Part shown: one piece after another, positions 1-8,123 of the stretch
Numbering within the stretch: position 1 is the first letter of the stretch
Layout of the letters: every line of letters starts with the position of its first letter
Assembly: GCA_947496555.1 (NCBI GenBank)
Contig: CANMDH010000001.1
Coordinates: 124,001 to 188,000, forward strand
Length of the DNA: 64,000 nucleotides
Reading direction: 5' to 3'
Source of the DNA: an uncultured Aquimarina sp.
Lineage (GTDB): Bacteria; Bacteroidota; Bacteroidia; Flavobacteriales; Flavobacteriaceae
Program-made: the position numbers and the translations under genes
Notes under the pieces: model-generated
The model's database searches: none
Told to the model about the DNA's origin: nothing
What the model saw: the letters and a program-made list of their open reading frames with translations, nothing else

Positions 1-129
1 TGCATCATACCTTCTTGAGTATCGAATACTATTCATCAAAGGAGTTACCATTGCAACTTCTTTAATGGTAGAAGCTGCCTTTTGGATATCCTCTAAAGCC
101 GGAAAATAAGTGGTCGTGGCAGTTCTCAT
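1..129 (-). CDS. ilvA: Threonine ammonia-lyase (threonine dehydratase), N-terminal fragment
   Basis: The gene runs off the left edge of the window; only the first 43 residues are present. The reading frame starts at an ATG at 129 and gives a peptide with the segment KEVAMVTPLMNS followed by RRYDA, the usual start of biosynthetic threonine dehydratase before the PLP-binding domain. The enzyme makes 2-oxobutyrate from threonine, feeding isoleucine synthesis. It is the last visible gene of the ilv operon, 154 bp downstream of ilvC and on the same strand, which fits. The catalytic lysine and any regulatory domain lie outside the window, so a catabolic form cannot be excluded from the fragment alone. 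Confidence 0.8.
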   Translation of the reverse strand, partial: MRTATTTYFPALEDIQKAASTIKEVAMVTPLMNSIRYSRRYDA

Positions 130-283
130 AATTCTTAGTTCTTAAATTTTGTAAGCCAGGATCCATCAAAGGTCACACAATACACATCTCAAAACCTTAA
201 CAGACCCGGCTATACAAAAAATGGTTGGCTATATTTCTTAGTATTAAACTCCTAAACAATCATTCAGTTAAACAATATCAATA

Positions 284-1759
284 TTATATTATTCGTTTCA
301 TTGCGGTCATAGAAGCCCTTAGTCTGGCTCCTACTTTCTCGATCGGATGATTTCTAAGTACCGCGTTTACTTCTATTAACTTTGCATTGTCCACTCCATT
401 GCTTTTTTCATCATCAAATGCCTTTCCGATAACATCGGTATCGATTTTTTTCATAAAATCAGCCAATAGTGGTTTACAAGCATGGTCAAACAAATAGCAA
501 CCATATTCAGCAGTATCCGAAATCACACGATTCATTTCAAACAATTTCTTACGGGCAATCGTATTAGCAATCAGCGGAGTTTCATGTAATGATTCATAGT
601 ATGCAGACTCTTCAATAATTCCGGACTCTGTCATGGCTTCAAAAGCCAATTCAACACCAGCTCTTACCAAAGCAACCATTAATACCCCATTATCATAAAA
701 TTCTTGTTCCGAAATTTCAACATCTCCCGCAGGAGTTTTTTCAAAAGCAGTTTCTCCTGTTACTGCTCTCCATGACAATAAGTTTTTATCGTCATTTGCC
801 CAATCTTCCATCATGGTTTTCGAAAAATGACCGGTCATAATATCATCCATATGTTTTTGAAATAATGGACGCATAATTTCTTTTAATTCTTCAGATAGCT
901 CAAAAGCCTTAACCTTAGAATGGTTAGATAATCGATCCATCATATTAGTGATCCCGCCATATTTCATCCCTTCGGTAATGGTTTCCCAACCATATTGAAT
1001 CAATTTTGAAGCATATCCAGCGTCAATTCCTTTTTCTATCATTTTGTCAAAACACAGAATTGACCCTGTCTGTAACAAACCACAAAGTATGGTTTGCTCT
1101 CCCATAAGATCAGATTTTACCTCGGCAACAAATGAAGATTCAAGCACTCCAGCTCTATCGCCTCCTGTACCCACAGCATATGCCTTTGCCTGATCAAGTC
1201 CATGACCTTGAGGATCATTCTCGGGATGCACTGCAATCAAGGTAGGCACACCAAATCCTCTTTTATATTCTTCTCGCACCTCAGAACCAGGACATTTTGG
1301 AGCAACCATTATAACCGTAAGATCTTCGCGAACTTGCATTCCTTCTTCTACAATATTAAAACCGTGAGAATAAGATAATGTAGCTCCTTTTTTCATCAAA
1401 GGCATTACTGTATTCACTACTTGTGTATGCTGCTTATCTGGGGTTAAATTAATTACCATATCGGCATTCGGAATCAAATCCTCATAGGTTCCCACATTAA
1501 ACCCGTTATCTGTGGCGTTTTTATATGATTGTCTTTTTTCTTTGATAGCAGCTTCACGAAGTGTATAAGAAATATCCAAACCAGAATCTCTCATATTCAG
1601 ACCTTGATTAAGGCCTTGTGCACCACATCCTACAATAACTATTTTTTTCCCTTTTAAGGCATCAACCCCTGCCGAAAACTCATCGGCATTCATAAATCTA
1701 CATTTTCCTAATTGTGTTAGTTGATCTCTTAATGATAGCGTATTAAAATAATTTGCCAT
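284..1759 (-). CDS. ilvC: Ketol-acid reductoisomerase (NADP+), class II
   Basis: This enzyme converts acetolactate and acetohydroxybutyrate to the dihydroxy acids of valine, leucine and isoleucine synthesis, using NADPH and Mg2+. The 491-residue length equals the long enterobacterial class II form rather than the about 330-residue class I form. The N-terminus [14 protein letters not shown], the nucleotide-binding GCGAQG at residues 44-49, and the segments [16 protein letters not shown] and [10 protein letters not shown] are all diagnostic. It lies between ilvN and ilvA in the ilv operon, separated from ilvN by a 190-bp gap that contains a palindromic repeat. No defect is visible. Confidence 0.97.
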   Translation of the reverse strand: MANYFNTLSLRDQLTQLGKCRFMNADEFSAGVDALKGKKIVIVGCGAQGLNQGLNMRDSGLDISYTLREAAIKEKRQSYKNATDNGFNVGTYEDLIPNADMVINLTPDKQHTQVVNTVMPLMKKGATLSYSHGFNIVEEGMQVREDLTVIMVAPKCPGSEVREEYKRGFGVPTLIAVHPENDPQGHGLDQAKAYAVGTGGDRAGVLESSFVAEVKSDLMGEQTILCGLLQTGSILCFDKMIEKGIDAGYASKLIQYGWETITEGMKYGGITNMMDRLSNHSKVKAFELSEELKEIMRPLFQKHMDDIMTGHFSKTMMEDWANDDKNLLSWRAVTGETAFEKTPAGDVEISEQEFYDNGVLMVALVRAGVELAFEAMTESGIIEESAYYESLHETPLIANTIARKKLFEMNRVISDTAEYGCYLFDHACKPLLADFMKKIDTDVIGKAFDDEKSNGVDNAKLIEVNAVLRNHPIEKVGARLRASMTAMKRII

Positions 1760-1835
1760 TTCTCTTTTAATTTGTTGTTATTTCCACCGGGGAAATTTGA
1801 TTTAATTTTGACTTTTAGTTGTTTCTTTATTTGGG

Positions 1836-1950
1836 TGTATCCCGATCCCGAGAACTATCGGGACGGGACCGGGCTATCCGCTGTATCTTTTATCTTTGAG
1901 CCCTTCGAGAGCCTCTGGGGTCAAAGATAAAAGGATGTCGCTTCTATCCC
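1836..1950. repeat. Palindromic intergenic repeat between ilvN and ilvC
   Basis: The gap is more GC-rich than its surroundings and contains nested inverted repeats. CCCGAT at 1841-1846 pairs with ATCGGG at 1857-1862. A perfect 12-bp arm TTTTATCTTTGA at 1888-1899 pairs with TCAAAGATAAAA at 1921-1932. The flanks carry the related words GGGCTATCCGCT (from 1871) and CGCTTCTATCCC. From memory, similar elements are scattered between genes in other Flavobacteriia, but I cannot search for copies. As RNA it would fold into a strong hairpin inside the ilv transcript and could alter ilvC expression. Confidence 0.6.
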
Positions 1951-2484
1951 TTACACGGTTTCCGTCGCAAATTTTTCAAGCATCGCCGAAATATGCATCT
2001 TCTCTTTGGTAACTGCTATTCGGCCAGATCTAGTAAACTGCATTAATCCGAAAGGTTCAAGTTTTCGATACAAAGTATCTACTTCTCTACGCCTTCCTGT
2101 TTTTTCTAAAACAAAAAACTCTGGAGTAACCGTTACAATATTAGCATTGCTGTTTTTTATAACATTTTGGATCTGACGTTCTTCAAACAATAACTTTGAA
2201 TCAATTTTAAACAAAGCCGTTTCCTGATAAATAATATCTTCTTCTTTGTGATAAAATGCTTTGATAACTTCTATTTGTTTTTCTATCTGCCCTACAATCT
2301 TCTTTACTTGTTCTTCGGTAACTTTTACGGCAATTGTAAACCGAAACACATCTTTGATCTCGGACTGTGAAGCGGTCATACTATCCAAATTAATATGACG
2401 CTTTAGAAAAATTGCCGATATCCTATTCAACAATCCAATATTATTTTCGGTATATACCGATATAGTGAAATTTTCTTTTTCCAT
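1951..2484 (-). CDS. ilvN: Acetolactate synthase small (regulatory) subunit
   Basis: This is the regulatory subunit of acetohydroxyacid synthase, which binds the feedback inhibitor valine and activates the large subunit. The 177-residue protein begins with an ACT domain (FTISVYTENNIGLLNRISAI, then ITLD-like NLDSMTAS), and has a second ACT-like C-terminal half, as in bacterial IlvN/IlvH. It starts 3 bp after the ilvB stop codon, so the two subunits are almost certainly translationally linked. The stop codon directly abuts the intergenic palindromic repeat downstream. The function is secure from family and position; I cannot tell the strength of valine inhibition. Confidence 0.95.
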   Translation of the reverse strand: MEKENFTISVYTENNIGLLNRISAIFLKRHINLDSMTASQSEIKDVFRFTIAVKVTEEQVKKIVGQIEKQIEVIKAFYHKEEDIIYQETALFKIDSKLLFEERQIQNVIKNSNANIVTVTPEFFVLEKTGRRREVDTLYRKLEPFGLMQFTRSGRIAVTKEKMHISAMLEKFATETV

Positions 2485-2487
2485 AAT

Positions 2488-4221
2488 CTACGCTAATCTT
2501 ATATCCGAAACTGATGCTCCCGTTGGGATCATCGGGAATACATTATTTTCTTTTTCTACACAAACTTCTAAGAAATACGGTTCCTTAGAACTTATCATTT
2601 CTTTTATTGCCTCCTGTAAATTCTCTCTTTTGGTTACTCTTGTGGATTTAATATGATATCCTTCGGCAATTTTCACAAAATCGGGATTCACCATTTCGGT
2701 AGAGGCATATCGTTTATCAAAAAACAATTGTTGCCACTGCCGCACCATTCCAAGGAAATCATTATTAAGCACTACAATCTTCACCGGCACTCTGGTTTGA
2801 AAAATTGTACCCAGCTCTTGTATTGTCATTTGATACCCTCCATCACCAATAATAGCCACCACTTCTCGTTCGGGAGCTCCCATTTTTGCTCCTATGGCCG
2901 CTGGTAACGCAAAGCCCATTGTGCCTAAACCACCAGAAGTAACATTACTCTTGGATTTCGTAAACTTGGCATATCGACAGGCTATCATTTGGTGTTGCCC
3001 TACATCAGATACAATCACTGCATCACCTTTGGTTTCTTCATTAATTCCTCTAAGGACTTCACCCATAGAAAGGCCTTCCTTTTCAGGGTATAGTTCTTCT
3101 TTGATCACTTTGTCAAATTCTATTTTATCAAAATCTCTATATTCTTGTAACCACGAATCATACGAATCGGGTTTTATCATCGGAAGTATTTGTGCAAGGG
3201 TATTTTTCACATCTCCCATCACAGCTACATCAGCCTTAACATTCTTATTTACTTCGGCTGGATCGATTTCGAAATGAATAATCTTGGCTTGCTTTGCATA
3301 GGTTTCTAAATTACCCGTCACTCGATCATCAAATCTCATCCCGATAGCCAAAAGAAGGTCACACTCGTTCGTAAGTTTATTGGGTCCATAATTGCCATGC
3401 ATCCCAACCATACCAACATTTAAAGGATGTGCCGTTGGTAATGCCGATAAACCGAGAATTGTCCATGCAGATGGAATCCCAGATTTTTCTATGAATTCTT
3501 TTAGTTCTGCTTCTGCTTCTCCTAAGATTACCCCTTGTCCAAAAACGATCATAGGTTTTTTGGCATCGTTAATCAATTTGGCCGCCTGTTTCAAACTTTT
3601 TGGGTCTGTCTCAGGAGTTGGAATATAACTTCTTATACCTTTACACTTTTCATATACAAAGTCTAATTCACCAAATTGTGCATCTTTGGTAATATCAATC
3701 AATACTGGCCCAGGACGACCCGAGCGCGCAATATAAAATGCTTTGGCTAATACGGTCGGTATATCTTCTGCTTTGGTAACCTGGTGATTCCATTTGGTGA
3801 TTGGCGTAGAGATACCAATAATATCTGTTTCCTGAAAAGCATCAGATCCTAATAAATGAGAACCAACCTGACCGGTTATACAAACCATTGGTGTAGAATC
3901 AATCTGAGCATCAGCAATACCGGTCACAAAATTAGTAGCTCCCGGTCCCGAAGTCGCAATTGCAACACCTACTTTACCACTAGCACGAGCATATCCTTGA
4001 GCAGCATGTGTAGCTCCTTGTTCATGTCTTGTTAATACATGGTGTAGTTGATCCCGGAACTTATACAACTCATCGTATACCGGCATGATAGCGCCTCCCG
4101 GATATCCATAAATTAAATCTACACCTTCTGCTAAAAGGCAATGAATCACTGCTTCTGCTCCAGTCATTTTTCCCTTTGCAACTTTCGTTTCTTTTTTTAT
4201 AGTTTGCGTTTGTGTTTCCAT
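2488..4221 (-). CDS. ilvB: Acetolactate synthase large (catalytic) subunit
   Basis: This thiamine-diphosphate enzyme condenses pyruvate with pyruvate or 2-oxobutyrate in the first common step of branched-chain amino-acid synthesis. Visible marks are the catalytic glutamate segment RHEQGATHAAQGYARASG, the FAD-region GMVGMHG, and the cofactor-binding GDGGYQMTIQELGT. An in-frame ORF extends upstream to 4302, but those 27 residues are encoded by an intergenic palindrome (4276-4300) and read like repeat sequence. I therefore choose the ATG at 4221, giving 577 residues and an N-terminus METQTQTIKKETK ahead of the conserved MTGAEAVI. ilvD lies upstream and ilvN 3 bp downstream. Confidence 0.95.
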   Translation of the reverse strand: METQTQTIKKETKVAKGKMTGAEAVIHCLLAEGVDLIYGYPGGAIMPVYDELYKFRDQLHHVLTRHEQGATHAAQGYARASGKVGVAIATSGPGATNFVTGIADAQIDSTPMVCITGQVGSHLLGSDAFQETDIIGISTPITKWNHQVTKAEDIPTVLAKAFYIARSGRPGPVLIDITKDAQFGELDFVYEKCKGIRSYIPTPETDPKSLKQAAKLINDAKKPMIVFGQGVILGEAEAELKEFIEKSGIPSAWTILGLSALPTAHPLNVGMVGMHGNYGPNKLTNECDLLLAIGMRFDDRVTGNLETYAKQAKIIHFEIDPAEVNKNVKADVAVMGDVKNTLAQILPMIKPDSYDSWLQEYRDFDKIEFDKVIKEELYPEKEGLSMGEVLRGINEETKGDAVIVSDVGQHQMIACRYAKFTKSKSNVTSGGLGTMGFALPAAIGAKMGAPEREVVAIIGDGGYQMTIQELGTIFQTRVPVKIVVLNNDFLGMVRQWQQLFFDKRYASTEMVNPDFVKIAEGYHIKSTRVTKRENLQEAIKEMISSKEPYFLEVCVEKENNVFPMIPTGASVSDIRLA

Positions 4222-4275
4222 ACGCTTTCTTTTATTTTGAGTCCAGATTTTTGATTTAAAACTCAAGACTTTTTT

Positions 4276-4300
4276 AGATTCCGGCCTTCGCCAGAATGAC
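4276..4300. repeat. REP-like palindrome between ilvD and ilvB
   Basis: The segment reads as an imperfect palindrome with arms GATTCCGGCC and GGCCGGAATC-like (in the opposite strand GTCATTCTGGCGAAGG...). It resembles the short palindromes seen at 42713-42825 between nirB and nirD (GTCATTCCG...CGGAATCT). It falsely extends the ilvB reading frame. Function is unknown; it is probably a dispersed extragenic palindrome. Confidence 0.55.
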
Positions 4301-4336
4301 AATTATTGAAATCAATGCTAAGCATTGAAATTTTGT

Positions 4337-6013
4337 TTAGAATTCGTCGGTTACACATCCCCGTGATGCCGATGATACTGTTTTTGCATATTTATATAAT
4401 ACTCCTCTACTGAATTTCAGTTCTGGTTGTATCCAAGAAGCTTTTCTTTTTTCAATTTCGGCCTCATCCACCGAGACAGTAATTGAATTGGTTTCAGCAT
4501 CTATTGTAATAACATCGCCATCTTTTACCAATCCGATCAAACCACCTTCTTGAGCTTCGGGTGTAATATGTCCGACGACAAAACCATGAGTTCCTCCAGA
4601 AAACCTTCCATCTGTAATTAATGCCACATCTTTACCCAGACCTGCTCCCATTATAGCCGCAGTGGGTTTTAACATTTCTGGCATTCCAGGTCCTCCTTTT
4701 GGCCCTTCGTACCTAATGACGACTACATCGCCTTTTTCTACTTTGCCATCTCTAATTCCATCATTTGCAGCATATTCTCCGTCAAATACTTTTGCCTTCC
4801 CTTGAAAACGAAGTCCTTCTTTACCTGTTATTTTTGCTACACATCCGTCTTTGGCCAGGTTCCCGAACATAATTCTAAGGTGTCCCGTTTGCTTTATAGG
4901 ATTTTCAAGGGGCTTTATAACATCCTGTCCTTGTGTTAAGTCAGGAACATCTAATAAGTTTTCGGCTAGTGTGTTCCCCGTAACGGTCAAACAATCACCA
5001 TGAAGCAGTCCTTTCTTCAATAAATATTTTAATACTGCCGGAATTCCTCCTACGGCATGCACATCTTCCATTAGGTATTTTCCGCTAGGTTTTAGGTCTG
5101 CAAGAAAAGGAGTTTCATCACTTATCCTTTGAAAATCCGCCAAGGTAAACTCCACATCTGCAGCCCTGGCAATCGCCAAAAAGTGTAAAACTGCATTGGT
5201 AGACCCTCCCAAAATGGTAACCAATCGTATGGCATTTTCAAGAGATTTCTTGGTAACGATATCTTTAGGCTTAATGTCTTTTTCTAAAAGCAATCGCATA
5301 GCACGACCAGCAGCTACACTTTCTTCTTCTTTATTTTTGCTTATTGCTGGATTCGAAGAATTATAAGGCAAAGACATTCCCAATGCTTCAATAGCCGAAG
5401 CCATGGTATTTGCCGTATACATTCCGCCACAAGCTCCGGCACCGGGACATGCTTTTTCTATTACATTTTTATATTCTTTTTGTGTAATGGTACCAGCGAC
5501 TTTTTCGCCCCAAGCTTCAAATGCTGAAACAACATCCAGTTTTTTACCTTCATGACATCCAGATGCTATAGTTCCTCCGTACACCAAAATAGCCGGACGA
5601 TTTAATCGAAGCATTGCCATTAAAGCACCTGGCATATTTTTATCGCAGCCCACTACGGTAACCATTCCGTCGTACGACATCGCCTGCACCACGGTTTCCA
5701 TAGAATCTGCAATCACATCTCGAGAAGGGAGTGAAAAACGCATTCCTGGGGTTCCCATAGAAATACCGTCACTTACTCCAATGGTATTAAAAATAAGTCC
5801 AACCACATCTTCTTCTTGTGTACCTTTCTTCACTAATTTGGCTAGGTCATTAAGGTGCATATTACAGGGATTTCCTTCATACCCTGTACTTGCAATCCCG
5901 ACCAAAGGTTTACTAAAATCTTCATCCGTAAGACCAATTGCATGAAGCATTGCCTGTGCAGCTGGCTGGGTATCATCCTGAGTTACCTGTTTACTATACT
6001 TATTTAAGCTCAT
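4337..6013 (-). CDS. ilvD: Dihydroxy-acid dehydratase
   Basis: This Fe-S dehydratase makes the 2-keto acids that precede valine and isoleucine. The 558-residue protein has the cluster-binding cysteine segments [19 protein letters not shown] and [16 protein letters not shown], and the C-terminal active-site segment [15 protein letters not shown]. It is the first structural gene of the ilv operon. A long leader of about 500 bp with two attenuators precedes it. The start ATG at 6013 gives the usual N-terminus. Family assignment is certain; whether the cluster is 2Fe-2S or 4Fe-4S cannot be read directly. Confidence 0.97.
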   Translation of the reverse strand: MSLNKYSKQVTQDDTQPAAQAMLHAIGLTDEDFSKPLVGIASTGYEGNPCNMHLNDLAKLVKKGTQEEDVVGLIFNTIGVSDGISMGTPGMRFSLPSRDVIADSMETVVQAMSYDGMVTVVGCDKNMPGALMAMLRLNRPAILVYGGTIASGCHEGKKLDVVSAFEAWGEKVAGTITQKEYKNVIEKACPGAGACGGMYTANTMASAIEALGMSLPYNSSNPAISKNKEEESVAAGRAMRLLLEKDIKPKDIVTKKSLENAIRLVTILGGSTNAVLHFLAIARAADVEFTLADFQRISDETPFLADLKPSGKYLMEDVHAVGGIPAVLKYLLKKGLLHGDCLTVTGNTLAENLLDVPDLTQGQDVIKPLENPIKQTGHLRIMFGNLAKDGCVAKITGKEGLRFQGKAKVFDGEYAANDGIRDGKVEKGDVVVIRYEGPKGGPGMPEMLKPTAAIMGAGLGKDVALITDGRFSGGTHGFVVGHITPEAQEGGLIGLVKDGDVITIDAETNSITVSVDEAEIEKRKASWIQPELKFSRGVLYKYAKTVSSASRGCVTDEF

Positions 6014-6263
6014 TCGTTCTGAATGTATATTTTATTGTTAATTTTTTAATATTTTAACTTTTTTATTGATATATTCTTATCAATACAAATAATCCACAGT
6101 ATAAAATTATTTCGTTGTGTCTAAACCTTTGCATATAATTAAACATCCTTACAATATCCAATACAACCTTTAACACTTTTAACTATTGATTTACAACCAT
6201 TTACAATCATCTTATTTACAATCACTATTTGTTAATTTTTATTAGACATTCACTTTTTGATTC
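6014..6263 (-). other. ilvD 5' leader after the second attenuator
   Basis: These 250 bp lie between the second leader terminator and ilvD. No further leader peptide rich in Ile, Val or Leu is visible. The stretch contains three similar words, TTACAACCAT (6191), TTACAATCAT (6201) and TTACAATCAC (6216), and a small palindrome around 6065-6085 (TTGATATATTCTTATCAA). They could be protein-binding sites or mRNA-stability elements, but nothing here is decisive. Confidence 0.3.
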
Positions 6264-6295
6264 AAAAAAAATCCCCTCAAATACTTGAAGGGATT
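6264..6295 (-). terminator. Attenuator terminator 2 of the ilv operon
   Basis: On the minus strand AATCCCTTCAA (6295-6285) pairs with TTGAGGGGATT (6280-6270) with one G-U pair and the four-base loop GTAT. A run of seven T follows (6270-6264). This is a typical intrinsic terminator. Its 5' arm can instead pair with GAGGGGA at 6327-6321, just after the leader-2 stop codon, which would form an antiterminator. Confidence 0.9.
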
Positions 6296-6320
6296 CTATT
6301 ATTTTAATAATATATCAATG

Positions 6321-6327
6321 TCCCCTC
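6321..6327 (-). promoter_or_regulatory. Antiterminator segment of attenuator 2
   Basis: GAGGGGA on the minus strand lies immediately after the leader-2 stop codon and repeats the 3' arm of terminator 2. It is complementary to the terminator's 5' arm TCCCTTC (6293-6287, one G-U pair). A ribosome at the leader stop would cover it and permit termination; a ribosome stalled upstream on Ile/Val codons would leave it free and allow read-through. Confidence 0.75.
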
Positions 6328-6328
6328 G

Positions 6329-6391
6329 TCACGGTGAATAAATCACCACGATACTAATGACATTGATAATTATATTTTTAAGTGTTTTCAT
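6329..6391 (-). CDS. ilv operon leader peptide 2
   Basis: A short ORF encodes the 20-residue peptide MKTLKNIIINVISIVVIYSP. Ten of twenty residues are branched-chain (six Ile, three Val, one Leu), which is far above chance. The ORF starts 10 bp after the T-run of terminator 1 and stops 2 bp before the antiterminator segment of attenuator 2. It sits ahead of ilvDBNC-ilvA on the same strand, so it fits a translated sensor of charged tRNA-Ile and tRNA-Val. Its DNA aligns with leader 1 over much of its length, including ATCAATGTCATTA and GGTGATT, so the two arose by duplication. I saw no strong Shine-Dalgarno sequence, as is usual in this phylum. Confidence 0.88.
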   Translation of the reverse strand: MKTLKNIIINVISIVVIYSP

Positions 6392-6400
6392 AATCTTTTA

Positions 6401-6439
6401 AAAAACAAAAAATCCCTTTGCTGTCTCAAAGGGATTTTT
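6401..6439 (-). terminator. Attenuator terminator 1 of the ilv operon
   Basis: On the minus strand a perfect 13-bp stem forms between AAAAATCCCTTTG (6439-6427) and CAAAGGGATTTTT (6420-6408), with the loop AGACAG and a T-rich tail to 6401. This is a very strong intrinsic terminator placed directly after leader peptide 1. Its 5' arm can alternatively pair with AAAGGGAT at 6469-6462. Confidence 0.92.
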
Positions 6440-6461
6440 CTATTATTTTGGTATCGCAAAT

Positions 6462-6469
6462 ATCCCTTT
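6462..6469 (-). promoter_or_regulatory. Antiterminator segment of attenuator 1
   Basis: AAAGGGAT begins one base after the leader-1 stop codon. It is identical to part of the terminator-1 3' arm and is complementary over 8 bp to the 5' arm ATCCCTTT (6435-6428). The position within the footprint of a ribosome at the stop codon gives the classic attenuation geometry. Confidence 0.78.
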
Positions 6470-6470
6470 A

Positions 6471-6530
6471 TCAAGATGAAATAATCACCTCGATAATGAC
6501 ATTATTGATATTTATATTTGTTCTTTTCAT
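6471..6530 (-). CDS. ilv operon leader peptide 1
   Basis: A short ORF encodes the 19-residue peptide MKRTNININNVIIEVIISS with six Ile and two Val codons, most of them clustered in the second half. It is followed at once by an antiterminator segment and a 13-bp-stem terminator. Position upstream of leader 2 and of the ilv genes on the same strand supports a role as a translated attenuator controlling branched-chain amino-acid synthesis. The ORF is too short for standard gene calling. The ATG lies 8 bp after a TATATTTG box, so the transcript may begin only a few bases before it. Confidence 0.87.
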   Translation of the reverse strand: MKRTNININNVIIEVIISS

Positions 6531-6538
6531 TTCTATTT

Positions 6539-6546
6539 CAAATATA
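6539..6546 (-). promoter_or_regulatory. Possible -7 promoter box for the ilv leader
   Basis: TATATTTG on the minus strand matches the Bacteroidota -7 consensus TAnnTTTG. I find no matching TTTG at the -33 position. Transcription starting from it would begin only a few bases before the leader-1 ATG, which is tight but possible. An alternative upstream promoter cannot be excluded. Confidence 0.4.
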
Positions 6547-6629
6547 GAAAAATATTTCATTTAATACGATTATCTGTAGAAAACTTCAAAAACGGTACTA
6601 GTTCCCACTCTTCAGTGGAATTGTTTCAA

Positions 6630-6670
6630 CCTATAATTTTGAATGCGCTTTTCAAGCTTTTCAAAATAGG
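6630..6670 (-). terminator. Terminator-like hairpin after the LuxR-type regulator gene
   Basis: On the minus strand CCTATTTTGAA (6670-6660) pairs with TTCAAAA...TAGG (6643-6630) with a three-base bulge. It follows the stop of the regulator at 6673 and precedes the ilv leader. The T-run after it is weak, so some read-through into the ilv leader is possible. Confidence 0.45.
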
Positions 6671-6672
6671 TT

Positions 6673-7323
6673 TCAATCAATTTTGATAAGTTTATTTTTC
6701 ATGCAATAAATAACCAGACCCACTCTTGTTTTTACTTCGAGTTTTTTAAATACTGCTTCGCGATAGTTTTCTATAGTTTTTGGGCTCAATCCCATTTCTT
6801 CTGCAATATCCCGGTAAGTAAGTTCTGAACAAGCGAACTTTAGAAAACCTCTTTCTTTCACTGTTAATCTTTCATGAAATTCACCACTATCATCCATATT
6901 CTCAGAATTGCGCAGCGCATTTTCGATTTTGCCAGAATAGTAAAATCCTTGTTCGATGACCATTTTCATGGCAAACTCAAAATTTTCGGGATGAATATCT
7001 TTTAGCAAATATCCTTTTGCTCCGGCCCTTAGCATTTTGATGATCGTATCTTCATCATCCTCCATCGTAAGCGCCAATACTTTTTGTTCTGGTCGATGTT
7101 CTTTAAGCCATTGCATTGTTTGTATTCCATCCATTACTGGCATTTTCACATCCAGTAGTATTAAATCAGGCACTTTACGCTTATGCATGTAATATTGCGT
7201 AAGCTCTTTTCCATTTTTTAAAATGGCCAATACTTCATACTCTTCAAGTTTTGTTATCAAACTTTCTAATGATTGTGCAAATAACAAATGATCATCGACA
7301 ATAACAATGGTCTTTTTCTTCAT
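6673..7323 (-). CDS. Response regulator, NarL/LuxR family
   Basis: This is a 216-residue DNA-binding response regulator. The receiver domain (residues 5-125) has the acidic pair DD at 10-11, the phosphorylation site D58 in LLDVKMPVMDG and the conserved lysine in GYLLKDIHP. The C-terminal LuxR-type helix-turn-helix reads LTYRDIAEEMGLSPKTIENYREAVFKKL. It follows a sensor kinase with 17 bp spacing and is the last gene of a four-gene cassette. The target genes are unknown; the gene lies just upstream of the ilv leader, but nothing links the two except adjacency. Confidence 0.9.
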   Translation of the reverse strand: MKKKTIVIVDDHLLFAQSLESLITKLEEYEVLAILKNGKELTQYYMHKRKVPDLILLDVKMPVMDGIQTMQWLKEHRPEQKVLALTMEDDEDTIIKMLRAGAKGYLLKDIHPENFEFAMKMVIEQGFYYSGKIENALRNSENMDDSGEFHERLTVKERGFLKFACSELTYRDIAEEMGLSPKTIENYREAVFKKLEVKTRVGLVIYCMKNKLIKID

Positions 7324-7340
7324 TTAATTAAGTTTTTATA

Positions 7341-8123
7341 TCAAACTTTATCTTTTATCGGATAGGATAATGCTATCGAAACTCCTTTTCCGGGAGCTGA
7401 TTTATAATCAAACTTTGCTTTAACCAACGCCGCACGGCTTTTCATATTTAACAATCCAGAATTTGCTTGTACCGATTTCATATCAAAACCTACCCCATCA
7501 TCTTGTACTCTTATATCCAAACTGTCAGGCGTATACTCTAATGCCACATCTAGATTGGAAGCCTCGGCATGTTTGATAGTATTTGAAAAAAATTCTTGAA
7601 TAATTCGATACAATATGATCTCATCTTTTGGATTGATATGAAACTCTTCTCCTGTAATAGAAAGTTTCGTTTTTAGAAAACGGAGCTTTTCGAATCTATC
7701 CAATTCTACCCGAATTGATTTTTCTAGTCCTATATTATGAATTACTTCATTGTTCAAAGTTTTGGATAAATTACGAATTTCTTGTAAACTATCTCCCACT
7801 AATTTGCGAACATCTTGCAAAGAGTCTGCCGCTGAAGCTTCTATACTCGTTCCCATAATATTGATTTGCATAACAGCCGTGGATAACAACTGCCCTATAT
7901 TATCATGAAGTTCCCAACTTACATTTTTAAGTGCTTGTTCCTGGATCTCGATACGAGATTTAAAGATTTCATCTTCGAAACGTTGTTCCGCCTTTAGTTT
8001 TTCGAGAAGTAGTTTATTTTTTCGACGTTGGAAGGCAACAAAAAATATTATACTGAATACTATTAAAAAAAGAATAATAACAGTAAAATAAATAATTAAT
8101 ACAATTTGTTCTTTTTCGAGCAT
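7341..8123 (-). CDS. Sensor histidine kinase, one membrane helix
   Basis: This short kinase has one N-terminal membrane helix (IVLIIYFTVIILFLIVFSII), a coiled linker, a NarL-type dimerisation domain with the phospho-accepting histidine in SWELHDNIGQLL, and an ATPase domain ending in GVGFD and GKGVSIALSYP. It has no recognisable sensor domain, so sensing probably comes from the membrane protein encoded just upstream. An upstream ATG at 8147 adds eight residues; I prefer 8123 because MLEKEQ leads directly into the helix. Either start overlaps the upstream gene's 3' end (stop at 8096), indicating translational coupling. Confidence 0.85.
   Translation of the reverse strand: MLEKEQIVLIIYFTVIILFLIVFSIIFFVAFQRRKNKLLLEKLKAEQRFEDEIFKSRIEIQEQALKNVSWELHDNIGQLLSTAVMQINIMGTSIEASAADSLQDVRKLVGDSLQEIRNLSKTLNNEVIHNIGLEKSIRVELDRFEKLRFLKTKLSITGEEFHINPKDEIILYRIIQEFFSNTIKHAEASNLDVALEYTPDSLDIRVQDDGVGFDMKSVQANSGLLNMKSRAALVKAKFDYKSAPGKGVSIALSYPIKDKV

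Noticed and set aside
2653-3628. Several antisense ORFs across ilvB (and similar ones across nasA, susC and others).
   Set aside because: They are mirror readings of conserved coding sequence with no independent motif or start context.
6264-6530. A T-box riboswitch in the ilv leader.
   Set aside because: No T-box consensus word was seen; the leader is fully explained by two leader peptides with terminator/antiterminator pairs, and T-boxes are not typical of this phylum.
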